Source of the DNA: Linnemannia elongata
Lineage: Eukaryota > Mortierellomycota > Mortierellomycetes > Mortierellales > Mortierellaceae
Direction of reading: 5' to 3'
Length of the DNA stretch: 64,000 nucleotides
NCBI GenBank assembly: GCA_036320915.1
Contig: JAXBDG010000007.1
Span: 186,001-250,000 of the forward strand
The notes under the pieces were generated by a model that saw nothing but the letters and a program-made list of their open reading frames with translations, had not been told where the DNA came from and ran no database searches. Each line of letters begins with the position of its first letter. Position 1 is the first letter of the stretch. Below are positions 25,601-37,646 of the stretch, piece after piece. The position numbers and the translations under genes were made by a program.

Positions 25601-26907
25601 TAGGGGCAGTCGCGTCGTGTTTGCAATAGTTTATAGATACCGCGCCTTTTTATGAAGGCGTCCAGTTTTTTTTAGCTCCCTGTCTATGTTCTACGCCTTC
25701 CTTTGTTTATTTGGTTCTATGTTTTGAGTTTGTACGAGTGTGGATGATACGGAGGTGTTTTCGGTTGTTTTTCCCCTTCCTTGCTCGTCTTGATCCCGAC
25801 TCTTTCTGTCTCCCTCCAAAAGCTAAAAACGAAAATACCAAAAAATAATCAACCTAACGAGATAAGATTTGCTGGTTGTTGCAGTGTGAACATATCTATG
25901 CAAGGGGGTTTGTACTTACGACATGAGTAACAAAAAAAAGTTGTTTGTTGGCATGTTGATAAGGTTCTTTTATTACCTGTTTCGTTCGTGTTGTTATACT
26001 ATAGGTGAAAGTTCTCGTTCTGCCCTTCCCGCTCCCCTCCTCCCTGCTAACTTGGAGAAGCTATGCCTTTCGGTGCGAGTTGGATCTCCAACTGCCACGA
26101 AAGTTAGCTAATAAAAGGATGCACCCCAAAACCTATGAAACACCATAGTGTTAGTCATTCAAACAATTGAACATCTCTAGGAAATGAAGGCGTCGTTAGA
26201 ATGCAGTACGCGCCTAATTAACCCTATTCATTATATGTGCTTGAAAAGTCAACAAGCACACACATTATTTGACTTCTCGCGTCTTTTCCTATTCCCCTAT
26301 CTTTTGTTTTCCATTTGTTTATTACAACGGTTTAGATGTGCTTGTCTCCACTCATAGATCATCCCGATCATCCCGCAATTGAGATTTTTTCCCCAGATGA
26401 ATGGGAATACAACAATGGAAGATGAATGGACGGCACACACAGAGAGCAAGGGGGAGAGGCAATGGCGATGTACCAATTATTGGAGGCACATTTTCTTTTC
26501 CTTTCTAAGCGAAACGCGGCATGTTTTGTTCCCCCCCTTTTCTTTTCTCCTTTTCTTTGCCCCTATACTTCTCGCAAAGAAGAAAAAGTAGACTATAGAA
26601 TTTTGCCCTCCACAAACAGACGGAAAGTCGTAAATAGCATGGTTCCCCTACCCCTTCGAACATCCTCGCACTTCTTGTAGCCATCAATGTGTTCTGAGAT
26701 CTATTCTCTGTGTGTCTTCTTTTCTTATTGCACTCTCCTGCTTTTGTCTACTCCCTCTCTGTCCTCTTGATGTGTGTGTTGCCCTTGGCCTTATCTCTCT
26801 ATTCTTCTTTACGTTTTGACATCCGCCCTATGAGTGTTACTGTTTATTAATGTTAATTGTTTGCCGATCTATCTCTCTCTCTTTCTCACTCCCTTTCTCT
26901 CTTACTC

Positions 26908-26911
<4 letters not shown>

Positions 26912-26957
<46 letters not shown>
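26912..26957. repeat. CT dinucleotide microsatellite
   Basis: An essentially pure CT run of about 46 bases, preceded by degenerate CTTTCTC units. Confidence 0.9.
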
Positions 26958-26960
<3 letters not shown>

Positions 26961-27755
26961 GTTCCTTAGCATGTAAACGCTGCCTTCAAGGAAAAGAAAC
27001 TCTCAACGAGCAGTGGAGAGAAATACGGATAGTAAAAGTGTGTACGCGTGTGCATGAACGAAAAAGAAATTATCCCTATGTTTCGTCTCAGCGCAGTGTG
27101 TTGCACCGCCTTTGAAGAAGAGTACAAGGATAAAGTGAAAAAAAAAAACAGAGTCAGAGTCGGGATCATGAAAAGGAAGAAATTCATAAACGCGCGCGCG
27201 TACTCATTTTTTTTATTTTTTTATTTTTTTATTTTTTTTTCTCCCGGGCTCTGTATTTTGTTGAGTCGTGCTTTTGCTACCTCCCGCTTAAGCGAACCAC
27301 ACGCACACATATGTGTAGAATATGCACACACACACTACAAACGCTCGCTCTCGTTCTCTCTCTCCTCTGCGCTGAAAAAGGAAGAATTGAAGCCAGCAGA
27401 CAGGCGAAAGTACTAAACAGACGCGTTCCGAAGTAGATGAAGTGCCACAAAGACATCCCGCAAATCCAACTCACTCTGACTGGTTGTCGGCTCGACTATA
27501 TCATCATTTTGGTTGGTTCATCTTGTCTACAATGTTGCAAGGGGGATCCGTGCAATATATAAACAAAGAAAGCTGGATATTTTGAATTAGGGATACTTCG
27601 TCAAGCAATACAAGCAAGTAGTCAAGGTAAAGAGAGAAACAGGCAGCCATGCAAGCAAGGATGACCTATTAGGCAAGGACTATTGGAATAAGAGCCGTAA
27701 GCATGCAGATATGACAAACTGCAAGGGATATGACAATGCAATAAAGAAACTAGCC

Positions 27756-27787
<32 letters not shown>

Positions 27788-28810
27788 CTCCATAAAATGA
27801 GGAACCTTCAAGCGCTCAGGGGTATTTTTTTTTCCATTCGTTCATTTCATCCATTCATTCAAGTCCAGCTCAAAAGGCGACAGCAAATGGCAGGATGGAA
27901 AGGTGGAAAGGTGAACATGGGACTGCAGAGTGAGTGATCTAGACCACGTTGAATGGGTACTCATGTATATACACGCGAAAACACCTGATTTGCTCTTCCT
28001 TCACGGTCAGGGCATCTCGTCTTCCTCCACCCATGCTCCTCCTCATTCTCGCCTTCCTTTCTTCTTTCTTTCCCCCCTTCCAATCCCCACTTGCCTGCCT
28101 GATTTGTAGCCCTCTCGCAAGGGTTCCAAATCATCGACACGGTGAGGGTGGGCCTTCTCCGCTTTCTACACTCCGCATCCTCGAACTCGTTTTTCCCAAT
28201 ATGTCGCACTTCTTGTTCGGAAAGGGTCTAGATACAGCTTTGATGTATTCTCGGGCCCAGTTTGTTGTTACGAGAAGTATTCAGTCTGTAATCGACTTTG
28301 TTGTTGCTCTCCATTCATTTCGCCAACTTACTTGCTTTCTATTCACACTAAAAAAAATACCTAGCCCCCTCTTTTTCTCCTCTTTTCCTCCCTCATCAAT
28401 AGGAAACAAGTAACAAATCAATTAAATCCTCCCATGCGGGAAAAGATACATGCAAATGACAAAACAAGGGTGTAGTTCTATCTATTCCCTGTTCTCTCCG
28501 CCTTCCGCCCCATCTCTTCGTCCGTGTGGGTGGCGGGTGTTTATATTGTGCCCCCCTCCCCTCGTCCCCTTCCCCTTCCCATTCGTTTTCATGTTTCCAA
28601 AATGCATTACCAATATTGCTCGCACAAAAAAGGCATGTTCGAGTTCAGGGACCAATAAAAAAAAAAAAAAAAAGATTCAAAATGACCCATCTACCCATCC
28701 ACGTCCATGATTTTGAGAGAGACGGAGTAAAAGAGAGAGATTTGGGGAGGAAACACAAATCGGGTCCATTCAAAAAGCAGGAGGATGAGTGGAGGGACGA
28801 AGGGGAGGGG

Positions 28811-28823
<13 letters not shown>

Positions 28824-28844
<21 letters not shown>

Positions 28845-28890
28845 AGGATAAAATCGGAAACCCGCCCCTTCTTTTTTTTTTTTTTTTTTT
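28824..28890. repeat. Inverted repeat, 24-bp arms made of A19-GAAGG and its complement
   Basis: The left arm (28824-28847) and right arm (28867-28890) are perfect complements around a 19-base loop. Most of the stem is an A-tract paired with a T-tract. It could extrude as a cruciform or fold in RNA, or reflect chance meeting of two homopolymers; the GAAGG/CCTTC ends argue slightly against pure chance. Confidence 0.7.
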
Positions 28891-29357
28891 CCTCTCTGTC
28901 CGTCTTTTTTTGATACCATCCACCCACCCCTTGGTCATGCCCTTTTTGTTTTGTTTTTGTTTTGTGTTATTTTGTTTTTGTGTACTCAATTCTCTTGCTC
29001 GAGTTAACGTCCACATCAAACGAGAGACACACATCGATGGTGGGTTGTTTTAGGCCTCGATGGAACAAACACAATCGGGGGAGATGCAAACACTGTTATA
29101 TCTTACAGCAGCAAACATGGACACATCTCTTTCACGAAAACAAACAAGATTGACCAATAGTAAAGAATCAAAAATGACCACCGAAGGGAAGGGAAATAGA
29201 CACAGAGTGAAAGACAACATCACGAAAAAGGGAGAGAGAGAGAGAGGACAAGAGGAAGGGTCGACATTATCAATGCAAGACTTTTACGTAAAAGTAAGTA
29301 AAAGTAATTAAGTGAAAACATTAACAACAATCACGGATACAATAGCAACAGAAGGAT

Positions 29358-31763
29358 TTAATTCATTCGCGAGCCTTGCGTCGATTGGAATCGGCGAGAC
29401 GACTCGGGAACAGTTGAACTAGAGTAGGATGCCTTGCCATCAAAGTCCGCCATGCTGCCCCCGCCGTATCGCCCATCCATGCTGAGGCCGCTGTTCCCGT
29501 ATTGATCATAGTCGTAGGCGTTGTTGTTGCTGTTGTTTCCTGCTGCTGCAGGTCTCAGTTTTTGAATCTCAAAGAACGCCTTGGTGAAGAATGGTCGGAT
29601 CTCGTTAATCTCCATCAGCCCGATGTTATCCATCTAAAGTACAGGCATTGGATAAAACATCAAAGCGCGTGGCAAAAAAAAAAACATAAGAATAAGGAAA
29701 TAGGGAAAAAGCAAACACCAAGGTGTGTGAGTCAATGGACCAATCAACAACGTGATATTAATATTAGTTGTTGAACACAGATAGAGTGCAGGCTGAAGAA
29801 ATGGCCAGGGCTCTGTCGTGTTATTCTCGTTAGTCTTTGCAGAGTCTTTGTCCATTATCCCTACTTTCATGCTCCTCGCCGCTTGTGTCCCAGTCAAGAT
29901 ATTCATGCCTCCGTCCAATTGTCATCCTTCCCTCTGCTTTCTAGTTCTTCCCGTCATTTCGCCCTGTCGCATTTAAGTCCTATGCATTTGCCCGTTTGTC
30001 TCACCCCCCCTGACCCAAATTCTTATAATCATTCATGCTCTTCTGTTCCTATATGGAGAATCTTTCATGGAGCATGGAGTCGGGCGAAAAATAGTGGAAT
30101 GGAATCGACTGTCCAAAAAACTAACAAAGAGATAATAGCTACAACAAGAGTTCCATGACTCTGGTTTTTTGTTTGTATGTGGTAAACGACATACCTGAAG
30201 ATAACTTTCTCCTAGTGCGTGCACACCTTGACGGGCTTTACTTTGTCTAGCCTCTCGCAGGTCCTTCAGCAGTGTCCTCGTAGCTTCTGCTGAAGGGATA
30301 TCATCCATTGCGCTATTAATATATACATAAAATAAAGAAGGGGGAGAGAACACAAACGCGGGACGATTAGTTCCTCAGACCAGTCCTTTTTTTTCAGTCG
30401 TTTACATTCAAGGACCAGCATCCTGCGGTTTCTGTTTTCCTCTGTGTCCGCAATTCCAGTGGTCAATGGGCTATATTAAATTGTCCGATAATGCAAATCG
30501 GCGATGAAGCGCGAAACTCGGTTGCGTCCTCGACTCTTCAAATGTTGTCTCCCTTTTTTGCCTTCTTGGAGCTGACCCGCTCCTTCTCTATATTGTGCTC
30601 TTGTTCTTATTGGCGCTCTTTCATCAAGCAAGGAAAGGATCCTTCGCGTTCTTTTTACTCCTTGTCCTTGTCTGGTTTGCCTTATTGATTGTTGAAAACA
30701 TCCTCATTTGGGTTAATATGCGCTCTTTGTTTCTTGTTCCTTGTCCCTTGTCTGATTTTCCTAATCCAAATGTGAACCTTCCTCCTCCTCCCCTGGCTGA
30801 CCGGTCTATATATCTAGAATATCCAATCGCGCCTTTTCTTCTTTGCCCTATCCTTTGTCCTTTGCCCTTTGTCCTTCTCCTTTCACCTCCTCCCTCGTCA
30901 TTCTATTTTCTTGTAAGACGATGCGAAGCAAATCACTAACCCCCCAGTATTTTTCGGCGCACTTGACCTCCACACTTCCTGCCTTTCTTTACTCCTCCTA
31001 GATGATCCCTGACAGAGTATAACTTACTTTTCCAGCAACAGCTGCGCGATCTCCATGTAGTGATACGGCATATAACTGAACCGCACGTCATTCGTCTCTT
31101 CTTCCTTCAACGTCTTCGTCAATGCCTCTACAAAAAAAAAAAAAAAAAAGAAAAAAAAAAAGTTAAAAAGAAAACCTCAGCGAGTGAGTGCAAGATCGGA
31201 TTTTTGGTGGCGTTAATTATTTCGTGCCCTAATTAATAATCCCTTCAAACTTTTTTTTTTTTGGAGAGGGGAGGATGATGGTGGGCCTTACCGACTGTCA
31301 TCCAGGCAGGGACGCGGATGTTACATTTATGCTTCTTTTTGAGTGAGATGGCCATCCAGAGCGGGACCGTGTTTGTCCGCAACGGCTTTAATGCTGGTAG
31401 TGTTCCCTATCAACCACAAAAAAGGGTGACATGATACGAGGTAAGCTCCAAAAGTCCAAAATTGCAAAAAAAAAAAAAAATAAGCAAAGGCGAACTCTTT
31501 CGAAGGGGGAAGGGGGGGGGCATGGTCGTTATTTCCCGACATTATTCTTCCTCTAAAGTCTAGTCCCTTTCATTCATCCCCACTCCTTGCCGCTGCTGTT
31601 GTTGTAAAAAAAAATGACGGGGCAAACGACCAGAACTCACCGAGAGCAATTCGAGATCTGTCCGTGTGTCGATGGCAGCCTCGATCTCGATGAGCTCATT
31701 CTCGGCCAGGAACTCGATTTCTAGGGGCGTCAGTCCGTTCTTGAGATGCCTTGGTAATGCCAT
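29358..31763 (-). CDS. PSF2: DNA replication complex GINS subunit PSF2
   Basis: Five exons in gene order: 31763-31641, 31406-31292, 31127-31028, 30312-30195 and 29633-29358, giving 243 residues. PSF2 is part of the GINS tetramer, which with Cdc45 and Mcm2-7 forms the replicative helicase in the nucleus. The N-terminus MALPRHLKNGLTPLEIEFLA is nearly diagnostic. Exon 2 has VPLWMAISLKKKHKCNI with PAWM, exon 4 has DDIPSAEATRTLLKDLREAR, and exon 5 has LMEINEIRPFFTKAF, the usual C-terminal helix. About 60 extra residues follow, rich in Asn, Gly, Tyr and Ser, which typical PSF2 proteins (about 185-230 residues) lack or have shorter. It lies 416 bases downstream of the uS3 stop, on the same strand. 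Intron 4 is long (561 bases). Confidence 0.95.
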
Positions 31764-32179
31764 TCCTTGTAATGTCTGTTTTGTTCTGCAGTGTTGACAG
31801 TGTCCTGATGTGCGCTGGGTTTGGGTGATGTGAAGTGTGGAGATGTGTTGTTTCTGCTCAAATAACCTCGCACCACCACAGCCTGTGACCGCTTTCTGTT
31901 CCCTGTTCACTCTTCTCATATCATATCATACCATACGCGTACAGAACGAGTGTTGATTTACCACCACTTTGCCCAGCACGCGACAAACTTGCTCAGCAAA
32001 AGCAAAATCACAACAAGAAACATGGTCCGCGTGTCAATGCATAGAAACGACCTTTCACTGAGTACTTTCATTCGCATACACTCGACACCAGTAATTAAAA
32101 CACATCAAAAGGAAAGCAAAGGTATCAGGGGGTTTTTTTGGGATTTATTCTTTAAAACATGCACAAAAAGGCAAGGTTT
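31764..32179. other. Promoter region of PSF2 and 3' UTR of uS3
   Basis: The 416-base gap between two tandem minus-strand genes must hold both the uS3 3' end and the PSF2 promoter. A TCATA tandem lies at about 31915-31932. An ACGCGT hexamer at 31935 resembles a cell-cycle box but occurs at chance frequency across the window. Confidence 0.5.
32144..32149 (-). terminator. Poly(A) signal for the uS3 gene
   Basis: TTTATT on the plus strand is AATAAA on the gene's strand, 31 bases after the uS3 stop codon. Confidence 0.5.
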
Positions 32180-33552
32180 TTAAGCCTCAACGGGGGCAAC
32201 AGCGACGGGGGCAACAACCTCCTCGCGAGACTCAGAGACGGGGGCGAGGATAGGGGCCTCCTCCTTGGGCTCCATGATGGTGACCATATCGGGAAGAGGG
32301 GTCTTGGGGCCCATCTTGCCAGTGGGGTCCCAGGGCAACATGATCTTGACCTTGACTCCCAAAACTCCCTGGCGCAAGAGAACGTGGCGGACGGCGGTGT
32401 CGACAAAGTCCTTGGTGGGCTGACCAGAGTGGATCATGAATCCGTCAACGAACTTCATGGCCTTGGCACGGGCACCACGGAGCTTTCCGGAGACGACAAC
32501 CTCGCAACCCTTGGCACCAGACTCCATGATGTAACGGACAACACCGTAGCAGGCACGGCGGACGGCAACACCGTTAAGGAGCTTGTACTTGAGGGACTCG
32601 CACTGGGCAATAGCGCAGAGACCACGGAAGGAAACCTTCTCGGCGTAGAGCTCAACGGTGTTCTCGGGGAACTTGAAACGCTTCTGGACCAAGGAGGTCA
32701 ACTCGCGGATGCGACGGCCCTGGACACCGAGAATCTCCTGGGTCTGGGTGGCACGGATGATGATCTCGGTGCGGGCGGGGGTAACGCGGACCTCGACACC
32801 AGAGTAACCCTCAGCAGCGAGCTCGCGCTGGAAGAACTCGTTCAACTCGGCGTAGAAAACACCATCGGCGACGAACTATTAGTTTTGACAGAATTCAACC
32901 CAATTGGTGATAGGTTAGTTTATGGTTCTTGTTTCTCGTCGTCTTGCTCCTGTTGTTGCTGACTGTATTGTTTTCCTGCGTTATTATGACCCAGGTGGCA
33001 TGGGTTGGCGATAGACGGACAAGTATACTGACAGCTGAAGGTGGAGTGTTGGTGGTCTGGCGATAAAGTGTTCCCCTGCTGTCTTTGTGGTGGCGGTTGG
33101 TCTGTTCCGGAGTTTTTGTGCTTGTTGTTTTTGTTCTCGAGGAGACTGATGACAACAACTGAATTGACTCGAGGTAGCTGGAGTGGTGACCGAACTGAAT
33201 TGGATGATGGAATCCATCAAGATCGAGTTTGGCTGACCGATTCCTGGAGCCCACAACAATGACGATACTCCTTTCAAGGTGGTGTCCCACTTTTCTTAGA
33301 GGCGTCGAGCTGTTGGACCCTGCAAGGTGGAGTCGTTTCCAGTTCCCGAATCATAATGACACCCACTTGCTGCCGTTCCAATAAATAAAACTCCATCCCG
33401 GTAATTAGTGAATCCTTTTTTTTTTGGGATTGTTGCTTGTTGCTTGTACGACTCCTGTCCTGCTGCCCTTGCGGTTGGTTCCTGAGACGGCAGAGAAGGA
33501 TCGGGAAGAAGCAACTTGCCTTTCTCTTCTTGCTAATCTGAGCGGAGGCCAT
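32180..33552 (-). CDS. RPS3: 40S ribosomal protein uS3 (RPS3)
   Basis: Two exons in gene order: 33552-33520 (11 codons) and 32875-32180, giving 242 residues, the normal size. uS3 sits at the mRNA entry channel of the small ribosomal subunit. The joined N-terminus [20 protein letters not shown] matches the family exactly across the splice. The type II KH domain (about residues 20-95, with [10 protein letters not shown]) and the C-terminal [20 protein letters not shown] and [14 protein letters not shown] blocks are intact. The 644-base intron uses a GC donor (AAG followed by GCAAGT) and an AATAG acceptor; no nearby GT donor keeps frame. Such a short first exon is usual for ribosomal protein genes. 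The start lies only 181 bases from the PP2A-A stop upstream. Confidence 0.97.
32876..33519 (-). other. GC-AG intron of RPS3
   Basis: The donor reads GCAAGT and the acceptor ACTAATAG on the minus strand. GC-AG introns normally have an otherwise strong donor, as here. Ribosomal protein introns can host snoRNAs, but I found no convincing paired C and D boxes on the transcribed strand. Confidence 0.85.
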
Positions 33553-33733
33553 TTTGATCAAGTGGATGATTTGTGGGTGAAAGAGGGGGATTCCACGATT
33601 CCAGTTGCCGACGTTTATTTATCCACCATCAAAAAATTTTTGGATTGAAAAACTGTGGCTTAGATTCAATCCATCTCACTCTTTTTCTTTTATTGGCTTA
33701 CTCGTCGTGACTGAGGAGGTCGGATCTAGTGAA
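33553..33733. promoter_or_regulatory. Compact 181-bp region: RPS3 promoter and PP2A-A 3' end
   Basis: Both the end of the PP2A-A transcript and the RPS3 promoter must fit here. It carries an 8-bp inverted repeat (GGATTGAA at 33642-33649, TTCAATCC at 33665-33672). A CCAAT box lies on the RPS3 strand (33692-33696), about 140 bases before the ATG. Roles are inferred. Confidence 0.4.
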
Positions 33734-36620
33734 CTATTGCACGGCAACAAGAGCCTTGTGCGAGAAGAACCGCACATCATTGTCGGTATCCTCAGACAAC
33801 TTGACCAGGGCAGGCTTGAGCTGCTGGTCAACAAGGGGCTTGGTATCGGGGTTCTGTGACAAAACAGGGATCAATGCTTCTATCGACTTTGCAACATTGA
33901 AGCGGATGTTGGGAATCGGGTCCGAGACCAGGTTAGTCACCGTAGGCAGGATATAATCGCGAGTCACCTCAGGTGTCACTGCTGGTGCCATCGCCTATTA
34001 GAAAGAGAAGGGTGTTCAATGAGATGTTAGCCAGTGTCATTGACGTAGAAGGCGTTATTGAAAACACTAATGGTGTTGAACAATTAGATCAAAGGATACG
34101 TACTGTGATGGCAAATATGGTAGTCATTCTGTACAAGTAGTTGGGGTGGGTGCCCATGGCAAGAACCTTGGGGATGATGGTCTGCTTCGCCCAGTCAACA
34201 CCAAAGACCTCGGTCAACTTTCGCAAGTTCACTGTGGCAGCTTCACGGATCGAGAATACACTGTCGCCCAACCACGACATGCAAAGAGCTCCCAGCTTCT
34301 CATCAAAGAACTCGACTCCCAGCTGAGTGGCCAAGAGGGGGATATAATCGATGATCGCCAAGCGCACGCGCCACTGCTTGTCTTCAGCCAACTCGACAAT
34401 GGCGGGCAACAGCGACTGTGAAAGGAGCTCGATACCGATGACATTGTTAACTGTCTCCAGCTTTGAAATAATGTTCAGACGCACGTCAGGGAATTCGTCT
34501 TTAAGAAGCTGCAAAAACAGAGGCAACAAGTGCTCAGTCGTAGATTCCTTGCCCAGAATAGGCGCCAGGCCGCTGATTTGCATTGCCAAAGCTGCGCGAA
34601 CGTGCTGCGAGGTATCGGTGATCATGTCCTTGACACAAGGCAAGATATAGTTGAGGATCGTCTCCTTGTCGACCAATTGAGCGAAACCTATAAAGAAAAT
34701 TCATTCCAACGTCAGTCACCTACTTCAGAAAACAGTTCAAGCCAGCAGAAGTAATATGCTGTCAAAAATTGCCATGTTATTAACATACCAGGAACTTGTC
34801 CTGCGGCCGCGGTCCTGACCTCGGCCTCGTTATCCTTTAACAGGCGAACAAATGCACTGACCAAGTCGTCGCGTGTGATGTCCTCACCGACTGCTTTGCT
34901 CAACTATTAGTGTGTAAGTACAGATTGTATCAAGGTTAGTTTCTTTTATACGTCGCCATAAGAGATGAGTATGCCACAGCTTCAAAGGTCAGGAATAAAA
35001 ATATACCTTGACAAAGTTATCGGCAATCATATAACGGACTCTCCATGACTTGTCGGCGACCATTGTCTTCAAGGGCTGCAAAAAGTAAGTCTTGTTCTCC
35101 TCGGGAGTGAGCTCCTCTGCGATGGCGACAAGGTCGGTAACGGTCAAAAGACGAACGGAATCCTGATCATCTTGAGACAATTTTGTGAAGAGGGGGATAA
35201 TATCTGCGATGAGGTGCTCCTTGCTGACCTTCTTTGCGAAGGCCTAATAGTTGACATTGAGAGGATATTATGGGATATTAGCTTTAATGCCTTTCGTGGT
35301 CTGAGCATACACAGCGTTCATGTTGTAGAAAGAGAAAAAAGAAGAGTGCTTACGCCCAGATGTGTGGCAGCGGCACGGCGGACCATGGGGGTATCATCAG
35401 CGCAAAGTTGACCAAAGGATCTATCAGATATTATCACAAATGAACAAAGAATAATTGTGGTCAATTCCTCTTTTTATTTTTTTCTCACACGCCTCCATTG
35501 TCATTTTGTTCATCCAAACAGGTATCGTGCATCGTACTTACTTGCGCATATCGTCCTGTGTGGCAGCCGAGGCCAGAGAATAGCCGCAGGCATAGAGTCC
35601 GGTGGCACTGGTGCGGCTCGTGAACCAGTCTCCCAATGACAGGCGCTTGAGCAAAGGGGTGTAGTACTGCTCCAGCTGCGACTGATTCAATAAGGGGCAA
35701 ATCTTGTTGAGTGACTCGACCGCCTGTTATTTTGTTATTGTTGTTGTTGTGAACCACGCGGACAAAAACGAGGGGAAGCAGAAAAAAGGTACGAAAGTTC
35801 AGAATCAAAACGGAGAGTGAGTAAGTGTCAACGCTGTAAGCAAGTCATTCTTGCTTAATGCCGCAGAAAAGTCTTTCGTTTTCAGTCTGACTCTATCGTG
35901 CTACTTTTGCAAGTAAAAAAAAGCATTCTTTTTTGATGTCACAACTGCGTCTTTATCGCGTCGTTGTTGTGGTATTGTTGCAAAGAATGCTTTCTTGTTT
36001 GAAGCGAGTCCCTATCACGCTGTCGTAAATGTGTCTGTTGTTGTTTGCGTCGTGTCCTAGTTTGATGTTGAAAATACACCGTTCGTGTTGCTGGTAGCGT
36101 GTCCTTGCTGTCTACAACACTGGCGCGTCCACGTAACATAAGAATCCAGACCACTGCCGAGTCGCTTGTAAATTACCTTGTCGCGGACCATGGTCTCCTC
36201 GACGGCGGCAAGGTTCTCAAGAGGCTGCAGGAGGATATGTGCATACTGAGGACCTCCGAGATATTCAACAAAGTCTCCCAGCTCTCCTGCCAATGTCAAC
36301 AGCACCTCATCTTCATCGTCAATCGACTCTATTAGCACATACGGTTAAAGGCACAGAAGCAAGTTAGTCACTGTTGTTAAAACAATAGGGAAATAAAATA
36401 AAGAGAACAAGGTACAAAAGAGCTTGTTTGTTTTGCGGACAGTAGAAGAAGAGCAAGTACCATCGAGAAAGGGAATAAGCTCGTCGCGGGCGCGCTGTGG
36501 TCCGAGGGCGAGAGCGATGGTGTTGAGGCGCTTGATGGCGTTGAGTCTGAGGGAGACGTCGTCGTGACGGAGCTCGTCGATGAGGATGGCGATAGGATAA
36601 AGCTCAACTTCTGGATTCAT
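33734..36620 (-). CDS. Protein phosphatase 2A scaffold (A) regulatory subunit, HEAT-repeat protein
   Basis: Eight exons in gene order: 36620-36461, 36328-36177, 35723-35542, 35420-35354, 35243-35007, 34903-34789, 34687-34104 and 33994-33734, giving 585 residues, the usual size for this subunit (TPD3/PAA1/PPP2R1). It scaffolds the PP2A catalytic and variable B subunits. About fifteen HEAT repeats are expected; recurrent repeat elements can be read, such as [65 protein letters not shown] and [15 protein letters not shown]. The N-terminus [20 protein letters not shown] also fits. All junctions keep frame and rebuild the repeats, so the model is strong. The start codon is the first in-frame Met before [12 protein letters not shown]. 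It faces the WNK kinase gene across about 1 kb. Confidence 0.95.
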
Positions 36621-36832
36621 TGTTGCTGTGGTGGTTATGGTTATTGTGTGTGTGGAATGAAGAGGGATCGTGGGTTGGTTGTTCACTCTCGAGTAGGAAG
36701 TGAAAGAGTGAAGGAGTGAGTGGGTGAAGGATGTGAGAAGGAGAAGAAATAAAATAAAATAAAAGATCAGCAATAAAGAAGGGAAGGGAAGGGAAGGGGA
36801 GACAAGCAGGAGAAGAAGGGACAACGAAACGG

Positions 36833-36866
<34 letters not shown>

Positions 36867-37646
36867 GCTTTGCTTTCTCTGTCTTTTGGACCGAAAGAAG
36901 ACATGTCGGATGGGATAGGTGCAATGCACACAGGAGAACGTCACTTGAGATGCGCACGTGACACAAACCAGCAAGCACAGAAAGAAGAAAAAAAAAAACG
37001 CGTGAAGGCGTTTTTTTCCTTGTAGCAGTTTGCCACCAACATGGAAGGAGTAAGAGGAAGGGAGAAAGGGGGTAGAAAATGGAGGTAGAAAGGGGGATAG
37101 AAAGAAGAAGAGCTTACTTTTCATTCTCGTGCCACGTTTTTACTGCTCCATAACAGTCATTTTTTACTACTCCAGACAGTTACAAATGAACATTGAGAGG
37201 CTATCATTCTCCACCAGAAAAGAAAAGGGCGTGATGCTAACAAGGAGGAGGAAGAAGAGGAGGAGGAGGAGGAGGAGAAGGAGGACCAAGTCGATGTCCG
37301 TGGTGGAGTGGCTAGCGCACATTGGCTGGTTGGTGATGACTATTAATGTTTCCTGCCTTGCTTTCTTTGCCTTACGCTTACTTTTTTGCCTTGTGTTTGT
37401 GTAGCATTGGATGTTCAAACGAAGGGTGACAAATGTAAAAATCAAAACGAGTACAAGAAGGAGGCTTGCTTTAGCGTTTGATTTTTCATCTCTTTTCTTT
37501 CTTCCTTCCTCCCTTCCTTCCTTCCTTCCTTCCTTCCTTCCTTCTCTCTATCATCTCAATCATTCCATTGCTCCTATTATCATCCACTCACACCTTTACT
37601 CCTATCTAATACTCCTACAACATATACACATACATATATATAACAT
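36621..37646. other. Divergent promoter region between PP2A-A and the WNK kinase
   Basis: It contains a run of 27 T (36836-36862), an AGG-rich trinucleotide tract (about 37243-37283), and a CTTC tetranucleotide repeat (37501-37545) about 100 bases before the upstream WNK start. No gene is seen. Purine/pyrimidine-biased repeats of this kind are frequent in promoters here. Confidence 0.5.
37501..37545. repeat. CTTC tetranucleotide repeat upstream of the WNK gene
   Basis: About ten CTTC units with one interruption (TCCTCCC), located about 100 bases before the upstream start codon of the WNK gene. Confidence 0.9.

Larger units (their letters stand above)
25601..29357. other. Gene-free spacer, last part, downstream of PSF2
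   Basis: It holds a CT microsatellite (about 26912-26957), a TTTTTA tandem near 27205-27240, a run of 29 A (27756-27784), and an A-tract/T-tract inverted repeat (28824-28890). The final few hundred bases should include the PSF2 3' UTR. No coding gene was recognised. Confidence 0.45.

Noticed and set aside
31935..31940. ACGCGT (MluI cell-cycle box) upstream of the replication gene PSF2
   Set aside because: The hexamer occurs about 16 times in the window, which is the chance expectation for 64 kb, and only once here. It is not evidence of MBF control.
32876..33519. snoRNA inside the RPS3 intron
   Set aside because: Isolated TGATGA-like and CTGA-like words are present, but not as paired C and D boxes with terminal stem on the transcribed strand.
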